Below the pieces are notes generated by a model. It searched no databases, was not told the DNA's origin, and saw nothing but the letters and a program-made list of their open reading frames with translations. Position numbers and translations under genes: made by a program. DNA of 64,000 nucleotides from Streptomyces olivaceus (GTDB lineage: Bacteria; Actinomycetota; Actinomycetes; Streptomycetales; Streptomycetaceae), in the NCBI RefSeq assembly GCF_000721235.1, contig NZ_JOFH01000034.1, positions 1-64,000 of the forward strand, written 5' to 3'. This document shows positions 35,397-45,239 of the stretch, piece by piece; position 1 is the stretch's first letter; each line of letters begins with the position of its first letter.

Positions 35397-35674
35397 GGGT
35401 GGTTCCACTCTCTGGTGCCTTCGGGCAGGGTGCGCCCGAGTCGTCCGTACCTGGTCTCGGGCCCGCACCACCCATCGACGGCACAGACCAGGACGGCACC
35501 TTCCCACGACGCTGCGTGGGCATGCGGTGGTTCACCTCACACAGCGTGACTTCTCACAAGATCCACCGCTCGCCTGCACGAGACGCGCAAGAGACACGCG
35601 GAAGGCGCACGCCAGGAGCGCGGGCCGAGCGCGCGAGGTTTCACAGCACTGGTGAGACAGCGATACTGCTGCGC

Positions 35675-36451
35675 ATGACGACGACCGACGCCGAGGAGCC
35701 GACCCTCACGATCGACGAGCTGGCCGCGCGGACCGGCGTCACGGTCCGCACGGTCCGCTTCTACGGCACCCGGGGACTGCTGCCGCCACCGGCGCTCGGT
35801 CCGCGCCGGGTGGGGCACTACGGGCGGGCGCACCTGGCGCGGCTGGCGCTGATCGAGGAATTGCAGCACCAGGGCATGACGCTGGCCGCCATCGAGCGGT
35901 ACCTGCGGCGGCTGCCGGACGACCTGAGCCCCCACGACCTGGCGCTGCACCGCGCGGTGGTGGCCTCCTGGGCGCCGGAGACGGTCGAGCGCGTCACGCG
36001 CGAGGAACTGGGCCGGCGGGCGGGCCGGCCGCTGACCGACGACGAGGTGGAGCGCCTGACGACGATGGACGTCGTCAACCGGGACTCCGACGCGGACGCT
36101 CCGGGCGGCGATGCCTACCGGGTCGACGCCGGACTGCTCAGGCTCGGCGTGGAACTGCTCGACGTGCCCTTCTCCCCCGAGACGTTGCTCGCCGCCCGTA
36201 CCGCCCTGCTGGAGCACTCGCGGGCCGCGGCGCGCGATCTGTCGCGGCTGCTGCGCGACGCGGTCGCCGAACGCGACGCGCCGGACGTGCGGTCGCTGTC
36301 GGCGCACATGCACCCGTTGGTGGTGCAGGCGCTGCTGACCACGTTCCAGCGGTCGCTGCGCGAGGAACTGCGGGAGTGGCTCGACGACGGGGGCGGCGGA
36401 GATCGGGGCGACGAGGACCGGAGCGACGAGGGCGAGGGCGGCGGGGGCTGA
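35675..36451 (+). CDS. MerR family transcriptional regulator
   Basis: This 258-residue protein has an N-terminal MerR winged HTH, LTIDELAARTGVTVRTVRFY at about residues 10-29, then GTRGLLPPPALGPRRVGHYG and a coiled linker. The C-terminal domain (about 100-240) is long, with no cysteine pair, so metal sensing is unlikely; the C-terminus is Gly/Asp rich (GGGGDRGDEDRSDEGEGG). The effector is unknown. The ATG at 35675 is the natural start. It is 278 nt from the divergent permease gene, its most likely target. Confidence 0.9.
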   Translation: MTTTDAEEPTLTIDELAARTGVTVRTVRFYGTRGLLPPPALGPRRVGHYGRAHLARLALIEELQHQGMTLAAIERYLRRLPDDLSPHDLALHRAVVASWAPETVERVTREELGRRAGRPLTDDEVERLTTMDVVNRDSDADAPGGDAYRVDAGLLRLGVELLDVPFSPETLLAARTALLEHSRAAARDLSRLLRDAVAERDAPDVRSLSAHMHPLVVQALLTTFQRSLREELREWLDDGGGGDRGDEDRSDEGEGGGG

Positions 36452-36515
36452 GGCACCGCCCCGGTCCCCGCCGTCCGGGCCCCGCCCCGCACGGGCCACG
36501 CTCCCGCGGCGCGTC

Positions 36516-38696
36516 TCAGCGGCCGTCCGTGAAGACCTCCCCCTGGTCCGCCTTCTCCACCAGCAGCGCGGGCGGCATGAAGCGTTCGCCGTAGCGGTCG
36601 GCCAGCTCGCGCGCGCGGGCCGTGAATCCCGGCAGACCGCCCTCGTACCCGTTGATGTACTGCAGGACGCCGCCGGTCCAGCCCGGGAAACCGATACCGA
36701 AGACCGAGCCGATGTTGGCGTCTGCGACGGAGGTCAGAACTCCCTCCTCCAGGAGCCTGACGGTGTCGAGCGCCTCCGAGAAGAGCATGCGCTCCTGCAT
36801 GTCGGCGAAGGGGATCTCGTACCCGGGCCTGGTGAAGTGCTCCCGCAGCCCCGGCCAGAGCCCGGCGCGCCTGCCGTCCTCGCCGTACTCGTAGAACCCG
36901 GCCCCGCCACCACGCCCGGGGCGCCCGAACTCGTCGACCATGCGATCGACGACGGCCTCGGCGGGGTGCGGGGTCCACGTGCCGCCCGCCTCCTCGACGG
37001 CGCGCCGCGTCTCCTGGCGGATCCTGCGCGGAAGGGTCAGGGTCAGCTCGTCCATCAGCGACAGCACCTTCGCCGGATAGCCCGCCTGCGCCGCCGCCTG
37101 CTCCACCGACGCCGGCTCGACACCCTCACCGACCATCGCCACCCCCTCGTTGAGGAAATGCCCGATGACACGGGACGTGAAGAAACCACGCGAGTCGTTG
37201 ACCACGATCGGCGTCTTCTTGATCTGCCGCACCAGGTCGAACGCGCGCGCCAGCGCCCCGTCCCCGGTCCGCCCGCCCTTGATGATCTCCACCAGCGGCA
37301 TCTTGTCGACGGGCGAGAAGAAGTGCAGCCCGATGAAGTCGTCCTGCCGTTCGACGCCCTCGGCCAGCGCCGTGATGGGCAGCGTGGAGGTGTTCGAGCA
37401 CAGCAGCGCGTCGGGGGCGACCACGTGCTCGATCTCCTGGAACACCTTGTGCTTGAGCGCGGTGTCCTCGAACACCGCCTCGATCACCGCGTCGCAGCCC
37501 GCCAGGTCGGCGGCTTCCGCGGTCGGCGTGATCCGCGCGAGCAGCGCGTCCGCCTTCTCCCGGCTCGTACGGCCCTTCGCGACGGCCTTCGCGCACAGCT
37601 TCTCGGAGTACCCCCGGCCCTTGACCGCCGCCTCCAGCGACACATCCTTCAGGACCACGTCGATCCCCGCGCGAGCGCACGAGTAGGCGATACCCGCACC
37701 CATCATCCCCGCACCCAGCACAGCCACCTTCGTGACCTTCCGCGGCTCGAACCCCTTGGGCCGGCTCACACCCGAGTTGACCGCCTGGAGGTCGAAGAAG
37801 AACGCCTGGATCATGTTCTTCGAGATCTGCCCGGCGGCCAGTTCGACGAAGTAGCGGGCCTCGACGACCTGGGCGGTCTCGAAGTCGACCTGGGAGCCCT
37901 CGACGGCGGCGGCCATGATGGCGCGCGGCGCCGGGTAAGGAGCGCCGTTCGTCTGCTTGCGCAGGTTGGCGGGGAAGGCGGGCAGGTTGGCCGCGAACTT
38001 CGGGTGGGACGGGGTCCCGCCGGGGATGCGGTAGCCGGGCCTGTCCCAGGGCTGGGCGGACTCCGGGTTGGCGTCGATGAACGCGCGGGCCTTGGCGAGC
38101 ATGTCCTCGCGGCTGTCGGCGACCTCGTCGACCAGGCCGTTCTCCCGGGCGCGGCGCGGGTTGTACTGGGTGCCCTGGAGGAGGACCTTCAGCAGGGCGT
38201 CGGCGATGCCGAGCATCCGGACGGTGCGGACGACGCCGCCGCCTCCGGGGAGCAGCCCGAGGGTGACCTCGGGACAGCCGATCTTGGCTCCGGGGGCGTC
38301 GAGGGCGACGCGGTGGTGGCAGGCGAGGGCGATCTCGTAACCGCCCCCGAGGGCAGCGCCGTTCATGGCGGCGACCACGGGCTTGCCGAGGGTCTCGATG
38401 CGGCGCAGGTTCCGCTTGATGGCCATGCCGCCGTCGAAGAGGTCCTGGGCGGTCTCGGGCGTGACGCGGATCAGGTCGCGCAGGTCGCCGCCGGCGAAGA
38501 AGGTCTTCTTGGCGGAGGTGACGATGATGCCGCGGATCGACTTCTTCTCGGCCTCCAGGCGGTCGGTGATCGCGGCCAGTGACTCCCGGAACGCCTGGTT
38601 CATGGTGTTCGCGGACTGGTCGGGGTCGTCGAGGACGAGGGTGACGACGCCGGTGTCGTCCTGTTCCCAGCGGATGGTGGTGGGCTCGGTACTCAT
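36516..38696 (-). CDS. FadB-like multifunctional enoyl-CoA hydratase / 3-hydroxyacyl-CoA dehydrogenase
   Basis: This 726-residue fusion has a crotonase domain (about 1-195) with [12 protein letters not shown] and [17 protein letters not shown] 3-hydroxyacyl-CoA dehydrogenase follows with [21 protein letters not shown] (NAD) and [17 protein letters not shown], then a C-terminal HCDH domain ([19 protein letters not shown]). It carries out the hydration and oxidation steps of beta-oxidation. The ATG at 38696 has GGAG about 11 nt upstream; the frame before it has no homology. It lies 104 nt after the thiolase gene in a three-gene operon. Confidence 0.95.
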   Translation of the reverse strand: MSTEPTTIRWEQDDTGVVTLVLDDPDQSANTMNQAFRESLAAITDRLEAEKKSIRGIIVTSAKKTFFAGGDLRDLIRVTPETAQDLFDGGMAIKRNLRRIETLGKPVVAAMNGAALGGGYEIALACHHRVALDAPGAKIGCPEVTLGLLPGGGGVVRTVRMLGIADALLKVLLQGTQYNPRRARENGLVDEVADSREDMLAKARAFIDANPESAQPWDRPGYRIPGGTPSHPKFAANLPAFPANLRKQTNGAPYPAPRAIMAAAVEGSQVDFETAQVVEARYFVELAAGQISKNMIQAFFFDLQAVNSGVSRPKGFEPRKVTKVAVLGAGMMGAGIAYSCARAGIDVVLKDVSLEAAVKGRGYSEKLCAKAVAKGRTSREKADALLARITPTAEAADLAGCDAVIEAVFEDTALKHKVFQEIEHVVAPDALLCSNTSTLPITALAEGVERQDDFIGLHFFSPVDKMPLVEIIKGGRTGDGALARAFDLVRQIKKTPIVVNDSRGFFTSRVIGHFLNEGVAMVGEGVEPASVEQAAAQAGYPAKVLSLMDELTLTLPRRIRQETRRAVEEAGGTWTPHPAEAVVDRMVDEFGRPGRGGGAGFYEYGEDGRRAGLWPGLREHFTRPGYEIPFADMQERMLFSEALDTVRLLEEGVLTSVADANIGSVFGIGFPGWTGGVLQYINGYEGGLPGFTARARELADRYGERFMPPALLVEKADQGEVFTDGR

Positions 38697-38800
38697 GAGG
38701 GTGTGCTCCAGGTGATCCGTCGTGACCGTGGTGACCGTCGCGAGGGGGCGTCGGGAGAAGACGTGGGGAGGGGACGTCGGGAGAGGGCGTCCGGAGGGGG

Positions 38801-40015
38801 TCAGAGGCGCTCGACGATCGTGGCGACGCCCATGCCGCCGCCCACGCACAGGGTCGCGAGGCCGTACCGCTTGTCCCGGCGCTCCAGTTCGTCGACGAGC
38901 GTGCCGAGGATCATCGCGCCGGTGGCGCCGAGGGGGTGGCCGAGCGCGATCGCGCCGCCGTTGACGTTGACCTTGTCCAGCGACAGGCCCATGTCCTTGA
39001 CGAAGCGCAGGACGACCGCGGCGAACGCCTCGTTGATCTCGACGAGGTCGATGTCGTCGAGGGTCAGACCGGCCTTGGCCAGCGCCTTGCGGGTGGCCGG
39101 AGCGGGCCCGGTCAGCATGATGGTCGGCTCCGAGCCGGAGACCGCGGCGGAGACGACCCGGGCGCGCGGAACGAGGCCGTGACGGTCCCCGACCTCCCTG
39201 GACCCGATCGCGACCAGGGAGGCCCCGTCGACGATCCCGGAGGAGTTGCCCGCGTGGTGCACGTGGTCGATCTTCTCGACCCAGTGGTACTTCTGCAGCG
39301 CCACCGCGTCGAAACCTCCCAGTTCACCGATGTCGGCGAAGGACGGCTTGAGCTTCGCCAGGGAGTCGGCGGTCGTACCCGGCCGCAGGTGCTCGTCGTG
39401 GTCGAGGACGGTGAGACCGGCGCGGTCCTTCACCGGGACGACGGAGCGTGCGAAACGCCCCTCCTTCCACGCGGTGGCCGCCCGCTCCTGCGAGAGCGCC
39501 GCGTACTCGTCGACGTCGCGGCGCGAGAAGCCCTCCAGGGTGGCGATCAGGTCGGCGCCGATGCCCTGCGGGACGAAGTTGGTGTCGAGGTTCGTCATCG
39601 GGTCGTTGAACCAGGCGCCGCCGTCCGAGGCCATCGGCACCCGGGACATGGACTCGACACCGCCCGCCAGCACCAGGTCCTCCCAACCCGAACGGACCTT
39701 CGCCGCCGCCAGGTTGACGGCCTCAAGACCAGACGCGCAGAAGCGGTTCTCCTGCACACCCGCCACCGTGTCGGGCAGCCCGGCGGCGATGGCGGCGATA
39801 CGCGCGATGTCGGAGCCCTGGTCGCCCACCGGCCCGACGACGCCGAGCACGATGTCGTCGACCGCTGCCGGGTCCAGGCCTGGGAACCGGGCGCGGATCT
39901 CGTGAATCAGGCCGACGACCAGGTCGATCGGCTTCGTGCCGTGCAGGGCGCCGTTCGCCTTGCCGCGTCCGCGCGGGGTGCGGATCGCGTCGTACACGTA
40001 CGCTTCGGTACTCAC
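38801..40015 (-). CDS. acetyl-CoA C-acyltransferase (thiolase)
   Basis: This 404-residue thiolase has the nucleophile [11 protein letters not shown] (Cys93), the NEAFA site ([14 protein letters not shown]), [10 protein letters not shown] with the active histidine, and the C-terminal CVGGGMGV. It should cleave 3-ketoacyl-CoA in beta-oxidation with the FadB-like partner encoded downstream. The GTG at 40015 has GAAAGG about 7 nt upstream. A 30-nt direct duplication lies just upstream, between this gene and the CoA-transferase gene. Confidence 0.95.
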   Translation of the reverse strand: MSTEAYVYDAIRTPRGRGKANGALHGTKPIDLVVGLIHEIRARFPGLDPAAVDDIVLGVVGPVGDQGSDIARIAAIAAGLPDTVAGVQENRFCASGLEAVNLAAAKVRSGWEDLVLAGGVESMSRVPMASDGGAWFNDPMTNLDTNFVPQGIGADLIATLEGFSRRDVDEYAALSQERAATAWKEGRFARSVVPVKDRAGLTVLDHDEHLRPGTTADSLAKLKPSFADIGELGGFDAVALQKYHWVEKIDHVHHAGNSSGIVDGASLVAIGSREVGDRHGLVPRARVVSAAVSGSEPTIMLTGPAPATRKALAKAGLTLDDIDLVEINEAFAAVVLRFVKDMGLSLDKVNVNGGAIALGHPLGATGAMILGTLVDELERRDKRYGLATLCVGGGMGVATIVERL

Positions 40016-40026
40016 TGGCGGGCCTT

Positions 40027-40086
40027 TCACTGAGGGTTGTGCGCTGCTGGGTCGGGTCACTGAGGGTTGTGCGGTGCGGGGTCGGG
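40027..40086. repeat. 30-nt tandem duplication at the CoA transferase stop
   Basis: Two 30-nt units, 40027-40056 and 40057-40086, each start TCACTGAGGGTTGTGCG and end GTCGGG, and differ at only a few places. The second unit holds the CoA-transferase stop codon and last codons; the first is the copied tail, which now forms part of the spacer before the thiolase gene. It looks like a recent local duplication. Confidence 0.75.
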
Positions 40087-41244
40087 GAGGGGCGCCGGGG
40101 ACGGGTCCCGGACGCCGGGGAGGTCCCAGTCGCGGGCCACGGCCTCGGTGTCCGCGCCGGGCAGGGCGGGGCCGGTGCGGACGGACGTGGGGGTCGCGGA
40201 GAAGCGGGGCGCGGGGGCGGGCTGGGTGAGGCCGCCGTGGTCGGTGAAGGTGCCGCGGGCGGCGAGGTGCGGGTGGTGCGGGGCCTCGCGCAGCGACAGG
40301 ACGGGCGCCGTACAGGCGTCGGAGTCGGCGAAGACGGCGGTCCACTCGTCGCGGGTGCGGGACCTGAACCGGGCGGCGACGGCCTCGCGCAGTCCGGGCC
40401 AGCGGGCCGGGTCGTCGCGGGCCGCCGGTGCCGGGTCCTGGATGCCGAGGAGCCGCGTGAACTCGGCGTAGAACCGCGGTTCCAGGGCGCCGACCGCCAT
40501 GTACCGGCCGTCGGCGGTCTCGTAGGTGCCGTAGAAGGGGCAGCCGCCGTCGAGGAGGTTGGCGCCGCGCCGGTCCTGCCAGCCGCCGGCGGCGAGCATG
40601 CCGTGGATCATCGAGGAGAGGTGCGCGGTGCCGTCGACGACGGCCGCGTCCACGACCTGTCCGGTGCCGGTCCCACGCGCGTGGTGCAGGGCGGCGAGGA
40701 TGCCGACGACCAGGTAGAGGGAGCCGCCCGCGTAGTCGCCGAGGAGGTTGGCGGGTGCGGGCGGCGGCGTGTCGGGGGCGCCGATCATGCCGAGGGCGCC
40801 GGTGAGCGCGATGTAGCCGATGTCGTGCCCGGCGCGCGGGGCGAGCGGCCCGTCCTGCCCCCAGCCGGTCATGCGGCCGTACACGAGGCGCGGATTGCGG
40901 GCGTGGCAGGACCCGGGGCCGACGCCGAGCCGTTCGGCGACGCCGGGGCGGTAGCCCTCGATCAGGACGTCGGCGCGTTCGGCGAGGTCGAGGACGCGGG
41001 CCGGACCGTCCGGTGCCTTGAGGTCGACGACCACGGAGCGCTTGTTGCGGTTGGTGACGTCGTGGGCCGGGTCGATGCCGAGGCCGGGTCCGCCCGGGCG
41101 GTCGACGCGGACGACGTCGGCGCCCAGGTCGGCCAGGAGCATGGCGGCGAAGGGACCGGGGCCGATGCCGGCCAGCTCGACGACGCGCACCCCGCAGAGC
41201 GGTCCCGCGGTCGGCGTCCGCGGCGGTGTCTCGGCTTTCGGCAT
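40057..41244 (-). CDS. CaiB/BaiF CoA-transferase family protein (family III, AMACR-like)
   Basis: This 395-residue family III CoA transferase has [37 protein letters not shown] at the N-terminus, [12 protein letters not shown], and [17 protein letters not shown]. The last segment resembles alpha-methylacyl-CoA racemase (HD in the active site), which fits a role in processing branched acyl-CoA before beta-oxidation. The ATG at 41244 has GGGAG about 5 nt upstream. It is the first gene of the operon and probably sets its promoter in the divergent gap up to 41484. Confidence 0.9.
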   Translation of the reverse strand: MPKAETPPRTPTAGPLCGVRVVELAGIGPGPFAAMLLADLGADVVRVDRPGGPGLGIDPAHDVTNRNKRSVVVDLKAPDGPARVLDLAERADVLIEGYRPGVAERLGVGPGSCHARNPRLVYGRMTGWGQDGPLAPRAGHDIGYIALTGALGMIGAPDTPPPAPANLLGDYAGGSLYLVVGILAALHHARGTGTGQVVDAAVVDGTAHLSSMIHGMLAAGGWQDRRGANLLDGGCPFYGTYETADGRYMAVGALEPRFYAEFTRLLGIQDPAPAARDDPARWPGLREAVAARFRSRTRDEWTAVFADSDACTAPVLSLREAPHHPHLAARGTFTDHGGLTQPAPAPRFSATPTSVRTGPALPGADTEAVARDWDLPGVRDPSPAPLPDPAPHNPQ

Positions 41245-41324
41245 CGGGCTCCCAAGTCTGTGACACAACCGATGTAACACCAGTGATGCTAAGAACGTGC
41301 TCCACTGGACACAAGGCCCTGGCG

Positions 41325-41338
41325 AGCAAGCGCTTAGC
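41325..41338. promoter_or_regulatory. KstR2-like dyad in the divergent promoter region
   Basis: AGCAAGCGCTTAGC holds the perfect palindrome AAGCGCTT and matches the actinobacterial KstR2 consensus AnCAAGnnCTTGnT at 8 of 10 fixed positions. It lies in the 240-nt gap between the CoA-transferase operon and the saccharopine-like gene. A TetR-type regulator of acyl-CoA metabolism is plausible. A second small dyad, TGTGACACA, lies at 41259-41267, close to the CoA-transferase start. Confidence 0.4.
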
Positions 41339-41484
41339 CAATTATGGTGCAGACTCCGCACCGGGTCCCGCGATCCTCACGCTAGCCCCAGCCGTACGCG
41401 AGGGCGCGTGCTGCGGGCCGGGGGGGGGGGCCGCCGACAGGTGACGGTGACCCGGGACGGGTGACGCGTGAACGAAGGGATGTC

Positions 41485-42675
41485 ATGAGCAGGCTGAACG
41501 GAGCCGACCGGTCGTACGACATCGTGCTGTTCGGGGCGACGGGGTTCGTCGGCGAACTGACGGCCGCCCACCTCGCCGCGCACGCGCCTCACGGCCTGCG
41601 CTGGGCGATCGCCGGCCGCAACGAGGAGAAGCTGCTCCGCCTGCGCGACCGGCTGACCGGCGCGACGGACGGCGCCGCGGACGTCGGCGTGCTCGTCGCG
41701 GACGTGTCCGACCCGGCCTCGCTGCGCGAACTCGCCGGGCACGCGCGCGTGGTGGCCACGACGGTCGGCCCGTACGTCCAGTACGGCGACGCACTGGTCG
41801 CGGCCTGCGCGGACGCCGGGACGGACTGCATCGACCTCACGGGGGAGCCCGAGTTCGTCGACCTCACCTACGTACGACACGACGCCCGCGCGCGGGAGAC
41901 CGGGGCGCGGCTGGTGCACGCCTGCGGCTTCGACTCCGTACCGCACGATCTCGGCGTGTACTTCACGGTGCGGCAGCTGCCCGAGGGCGTGCCGCTGACC
42001 GTGGACGGCTTCGTGAGCGTCGACGCCGCCTTCTCCGGGGGCACGTTCGCCTCCGCACTGGGCCAGTTGGCGCGCGGCCGGCAGCTGAGGGCCGCCGCGC
42101 TGGAGCGCCGGCGCCACGAGCCGCGCCCGGCGGGGCGCCGCGTGGTGACCCCGACGGGCGCCCCGCGCTTCGCCGGGGAGGTGGGCGCCTGGGCGCTGCC
42201 CCTGCCGACCGTCGACGCTCAGGTGGTGCGCCGTTCGGCGAGGGCCCTGGACCGCTACGGCCCCGACTTCCGCTACCGCCACTACGCGGCCGTACGGCGC
42301 CTGCCCGTCGCGGTGGGCGGGGTGGCGGCCGTGGGCGCGCTGGTGGCGGCGGCCCAGGTCCCGGCGGTGCGGCGCCGGCTGTCGGAGCGGCTCGCGCCGG
42401 GCGAGGGCCCGAGCGCGGAGAAGCGGGCGAGGAGCTGGTTCTCGGTCCGCTTCGTCGGTGAGGGCGGCGGACGCCGGGTCTGCACCGAGGTGTCGGGCGG
42501 CGACCCCGGTTACGACGAGACGGCGAAGATGTTCGCCGAGGCGGCGCTCTGCCTCGCCGTGGACGACCTGCCGCCGACGGCCGGGCAGGTCACGACGGCG
42601 GTGGCGATGGGCGACGCGCTGACCGCGCGGCTGCGGGCGGCGGGCATCCGCTTCCGCGTGGCGGCGATCCGCTGA
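41485..42675 (+). CDS. saccharopine dehydrogenase NADP-binding family protein
   Basis: This 396-residue protein has an N-terminal Rossmann fold YDIVLFGATGFVGELTAAHLA and RWAIAGRNEEKL, followed by DLTGEPEFVD and ACGFDSVPHDLGVYF. These are features of the actinobacterial saccharopine-dehydrogenase-like (trans-acting enoyl reductase type) proteins. A hydrophobic segment near 280-300 (LPVAVGGVAAVGALVAAAQVPAVRR) may touch the membrane. Substrate not known. The ATG at 41485 has AAGGGA about 5 nt upstream. It is divergent from the beta-oxidation operon, so a lipid role is possible. Confidence 0.88.
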   Translation: MSRLNGADRSYDIVLFGATGFVGELTAAHLAAHAPHGLRWAIAGRNEEKLLRLRDRLTGATDGAADVGVLVADVSDPASLRELAGHARVVATTVGPYVQYGDALVAACADAGTDCIDLTGEPEFVDLTYVRHDARARETGARLVHACGFDSVPHDLGVYFTVRQLPEGVPLTVDGFVSVDAAFSGGTFASALGQLARGRQLRAAALERRRHEPRPAGRRVVTPTGAPRFAGEVGAWALPLPTVDAQVVRRSARALDRYGPDFRYRHYAAVRRLPVAVGGVAAVGALVAAAQVPAVRRRLSERLAPGEGPSAEKRARSWFSVRFVGEGGGRRVCTEVSGGDPGYDETAKMFAEAALCLAVDDLPPTAGQVTTAVAMGDALTARLRAAGIRFRVAAIR

Positions 42676-42715
42676 CGGCCCGTCCCCACGGACCCGCTCC
42701 GCGATCCCGGCCCCA

Positions 42716-42796
42716 CCCGGGCCGGCCCCGGCCCGACCCGGGCTGGCCCCGGCCCGACCCGGCCTGCCCCGGACGCCCCCGGACGCCCCCGGACGG
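42716..42796. repeat. GC-rich tandem repeats after the saccharopine-like gene
   Basis: Two 21-nt units that start CCCGGGC and end CGGCCCGA (42716-42736 and 42737-42757) differ by one base. They are followed by a shorter copy and two 10-nt CGCCCCCGGA units. The array separates two convergent genes and may help end transcription. Confidence 0.6.
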
Positions 42797-42799
42797 CTC

Positions 42800-42973
42800 C
42801 TATCCGGACCACCCCGCGAGGGTGTAGATCATCCCCGCGACCCACGCCGCACCCGCCCCCACGGCGAGCACCAGCCCCGCGACCACCGACCGCCCGACGG
42901 GCCGGCCGGTCGGGCGGGACCGCACGGTGCGGCCGGGCCGGTCGGAGTACTCGGGTGCGCGGTGTGTCGTCAT
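42800..42973 (-). CDS. 57-residue small membrane protein, function unknown
   Basis: This 57-codon frame encodes a basic N-terminal half (TTHRAPEYSDRPGRTVRS region) followed by one clear membrane helix (SVVAGLVLAVGAGAAWVAGMIYTL) and a short tail. The ATG at 42973 is the natural start; a GTG-initiated longer form is less likely. Many Streptomyces carry such short membrane proteins with no known role. It converges with the saccharopine-like gene across the tandem repeats. Confidence 0.65.
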   Translation of the reverse strand: MTTHRAPEYSDRPGRTVRSRPTGRPVGRSVVAGLVLAVGAGAAWVAGMIYTLAGWSG

Positions 42974-43197
42974 GACGGCCAGCCTGCCGGTGGCAAGGGC
43001 GCGGCACATCCGTACGGATACTCACATCGGTACTGATGTCAGATCGTCGGACCGGCCGCGCCCACCGACTGGCCACCGAGACCGGCGTTTGAGACTTTCT
43101 CCGAACCCTTCGCTCCTGGTCACCCGCCTTTCACAGGAAAACTTGCGGGAGACTGGGGAAAAGCCTCAAAGGGAAGTTCAATGAGACGCTTGACGGC

Positions 43198-43392
43198 ATG
43201 AGATTCCTTCTCGAAGTCACCATGGACGAGGGCGCGCTCGCCGAGGACCCGGCCGACGAGCTGCAGCGGATCCTCCGGTACTGGGGCGGCAATCTGAAGC
43301 ACTACGAACTGCGGCCCGGCGACGGTTCGGTGATCTACGACTCGGCGTACCAGGAGGTGGGCCGCTGGAGCGTTGGGGATCAGGCCGGGTAG
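43198..43392 (+). CDS. 64-residue conserved hypothetical protein
   Basis: This 64-residue acidic protein reads MRFLLEVTMDEGALAEDPAD, then ELQRILRYWGGNLKHYELRPG. The beta-alpha-beta pattern with no hydrophobic segment suggests a small cytosolic fold. I recall similar short proteins in other Streptomyces, but no function. Its 3' end overlaps the convergent endonuclease V gene by 13 nt. Confidence 0.75.
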   Translation: MRFLLEVTMDEGALAEDPADELQRILRYWGGNLKHYELRPGDGSVIYDSAYQEVGRWSVGDQAG

Positions 43393-44084
43393 GCGGCCGT
43401 TCGCAGGGCCGCGCGGCACAGGGCGTCGGACCTGCGGGTCGTCTCCGGCAGGCGGTAGGCGGGAGCCAGCGCCAGCGTCTGCGCGCAGGCGTTGGCGAGG
43501 CTCACGCGGTGACCGGCGGAGACGAAGACGGGTTTGACGCCGTCGCGCGTGCGCACCGCCCGCCCCACCTCCTCGGCGCCGGCCAGCAGCGGCGACGTAC
43601 TGCCGCGCGGGGCGTCCGGGTCGTCGTACGTGAAGGCGAACGGGTTCTTGGCCACGCCCATGGTGGGCAGGCCGGTGAGCACGCCGAGGTGGCTCGCAAG
43701 GCCGAAGCGGCGCGGGTGGGCGAGGCCGTAGCCGTCGCAGACCACGAGGCCGGGCGGGCAGGGCAGGGCGTCGAGAGCGGCGAGGACGGCCGGGATCTCC
43801 CGGAAGGCGAGCAGGCCCGGCACGTAGGGGAAGGAGATCCGTCCGGCGGCCGTGGCCTCGGCGACGACGGCGAGGGTCGCGGCGTCCAGGACGACGGCCG
43901 CCGCCACGACGACGTCGCGTTCGTCGTCGTAGGCGACGTCCACCCCGGTGACCCGGCCCGTGCCGGGCGGCGGACCCGGCTCGTCGAGCACCACGCGTGT
44001 CCGCAGCGCGTCCTGGACGGCGCGGGCCTGCTCCTCGGTGGCGGGCCAGTCGGCGGGGGTCTGCGCGGTCACGGTCGTCGTCAT
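43380..44084 (-). CDS. nfi: endonuclease V (deoxyinosine 3' endonuclease)
   Basis: This 234-residue endonuclease V has the catalytic aspartate in TGVDVAYDDERD, the wedge-like FPYVPGLLAFREIP, LVVCDGYGLAHPRRFGLASHLGV (second acidic residue and substrate loop), GVAKNPF, and VFVSAGHRVSL. It nicks DNA next to deoxyinosine or damaged bases to start repair. The ATG at 44084 was chosen; a longer form from a GTG at 44135 is not supported. No partner repair gene is adjacent. Confidence 0.95.
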   Translation of the reverse strand: MTTTVTAQTPADWPATEEQARAVQDALRTRVVLDEPGPPPGTGRVTGVDVAYDDERDVVVAAAVVLDAATLAVVAEATAAGRISFPYVPGLLAFREIPAVLAALDALPCPPGLVVCDGYGLAHPRRFGLASHLGVLTGLPTMGVAKNPFAFTYDDPDAPRGSTSPLLAGAEEVGRAVRTRDGVKPVFVSAGHRVSLANACAQTLALAPAYRLPETTRRSDALCRAALRTAAYPA

Positions 44085-44151
44085 GGTGGCCGCAAGCCTA
44101 CGGGAGCGCCGACGGGCCGGCACTGCCCCGGTCACCCGGTGCGCGGAGGGC

Positions 44152-44481
44152 CTACTTGCCCAGTACGCGCTGCAGTTCGCCTTTGTTCATGTGCGAACGG
44201 CCGCTGACGCCCCGGCGCTTGGCCTCCTGGTACAGCTGGTCGTAGGTGAGCCCCTGGGGGCCCTGGCGGTTGCCGGACCGCTGACCGCCCCGCTCGCTCG
44301 GCGACTTGTCCCGGGTGGACGTGCGGCTGGCGGTCTTCGACTCGCCGGACTGGGCGCGCTCCTTGTTCACCGTGCGGGCCGCGATCTCCTTGGCCCGGCC
44401 GGCACTCTCGCCCCGGTCCTTCGCACTCTTCCTGATGTGCTCGTACTGCCGCTCCCGCTTGGAGCTGGAACCGCTCGGCAT
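44152..44481 (-). CDS. small basic protein with a C-terminal SAP/Rho_N-like module (annotated elsewhere as plasmid stabilisation protein)
   Basis: This 109-residue, very hydrophilic protein starts MPSGSSSKRERQYEHIRKSA, has a disordered charged middle, and ends with LTYDQLYQEAKRRGVSGRSH and MNKGELQRVLG, a helix-extended-helix pattern of SAP/Rho N-terminal-like domains that bind nucleic acid. The plasmid stabilisation name often given to such proteins has no evidence here. GAGAGGAAG precedes the ATG by about 9 nt. It may be a chromatin or stress protein (inference). Confidence 0.78.
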   Translation of the reverse strand: MPSGSSSKRERQYEHIRKSAKDRGESAGRAKEIAARTVNKERAQSGESKTASRTSTRDKSPSERGGQRSGNRQGPQGLTYDQLYQEAKRRGVSGRSHMNKGELQRVLGK

Positions 44482-44796
44482 GTCCGCCCACTTCCTCTCC
44501 GGTACCGCGACTACCGCGAACGTCCTCTCGGACACAGCGACCGGTTACCCACGTTACGGACAAACACCCCCGCCCGCCCGGCGTCGGGGCTCCGCCCGGG
44601 TGGGACGTGCGAGGGGGCCGGGGCCGCAACTGCCGTACGGGGCAGTCGGGGAGAGCCACGTCACGCCGGTGCATGAACGCGGTGACAGAGGTCACTCGGT
44701 GGTCGTGTGCACGGACTGGCCGATTCCGGCGTCTCTTCCAGTGCCCGGCCCGCACCGTCCCCGAAGTTCGTCCAGCCGTCACGAGGGAGCAAGGCG
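44482..44796. other. divergent intergenic region
   Basis: This 315-nt stretch lies between the small basic protein gene and the SsgA-like gene. No gene with coding support was seen. It should hold both promoters. It contains inexact GC-rich dyads near 44570-44605 but no convincing operator. Confidence 0.5.
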
Positions 44797-45213
44797 TTGT
44801 CCACCGTCATCGAGCAGCCCGTCGAGGCGCGCCTCGTCGCCGCCGCGCCGCGCATGCCGAGCATTCCCGCGACTCTGCACTACGACCGCGGCGACCCGTT
44901 CGCCGTACGCATGACCTTCCCGGCCCCGGCCACCCTGGAGAACGTCGAGGTGTGCTGGACCTTCTCCCGCGAGCTGCTCATCACGGGGATGCAGGAGCCG
45001 GACGGCCACGGCGACGTCAGAGTGCGCCCCTACGGGTACGACCGCACGGTCCTGGAGTTCCACGCACCGGAGGGCACGGCCGTGATCCATGTGCGCTCGG
45101 GCGAGCTGCGCCGGTTCCTCCAGGCCACCGGCGAGCTGGTGCCGCTGGGACTCGAACACCTTCAGCTGGACCTGGACCACGAACTGGCGGAGCTGATGCG
45201 CGGGAGCCGCTGA
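44797..45213 (+). CDS. ssgD: SsgA-like sporulation/cell division protein (probably SsgD)
   Basis: This is a 138-residue SsgA-like (SALP) protein. TLHYDRGDPFAVRMTFPAPA, VEVCWTFSRELLITGM, RPYGYDRTVLEFHAPEGTA and FLQATGELVPLGLEHL are family landmarks. SALPs occur only in morphologically complex actinobacteria and guide septum placement and peptidoglycan remodelling. The start is a TTG at 44797 with GGGAG about 7 nt upstream. The assignment to SsgD rests on remembered gene order near SCO6722 and on sequence resemblance, so treat the symbol as likely, not proven. Confidence 0.85.
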   Translation: MSTVIEQPVEARLVAAAPRMPSIPATLHYDRGDPFAVRMTFPAPATLENVEVCWTFSRELLITGMQEPDGHGDVRVRPYGYDRTVLEFHAPEGTAVIHVRSGELRRFLQATGELVPLGLEHLQLDLDHELAELMRGSR

Positions 45214-45239
45214 CCGCGCCCTCTTCTCCCCCCTCGGCC

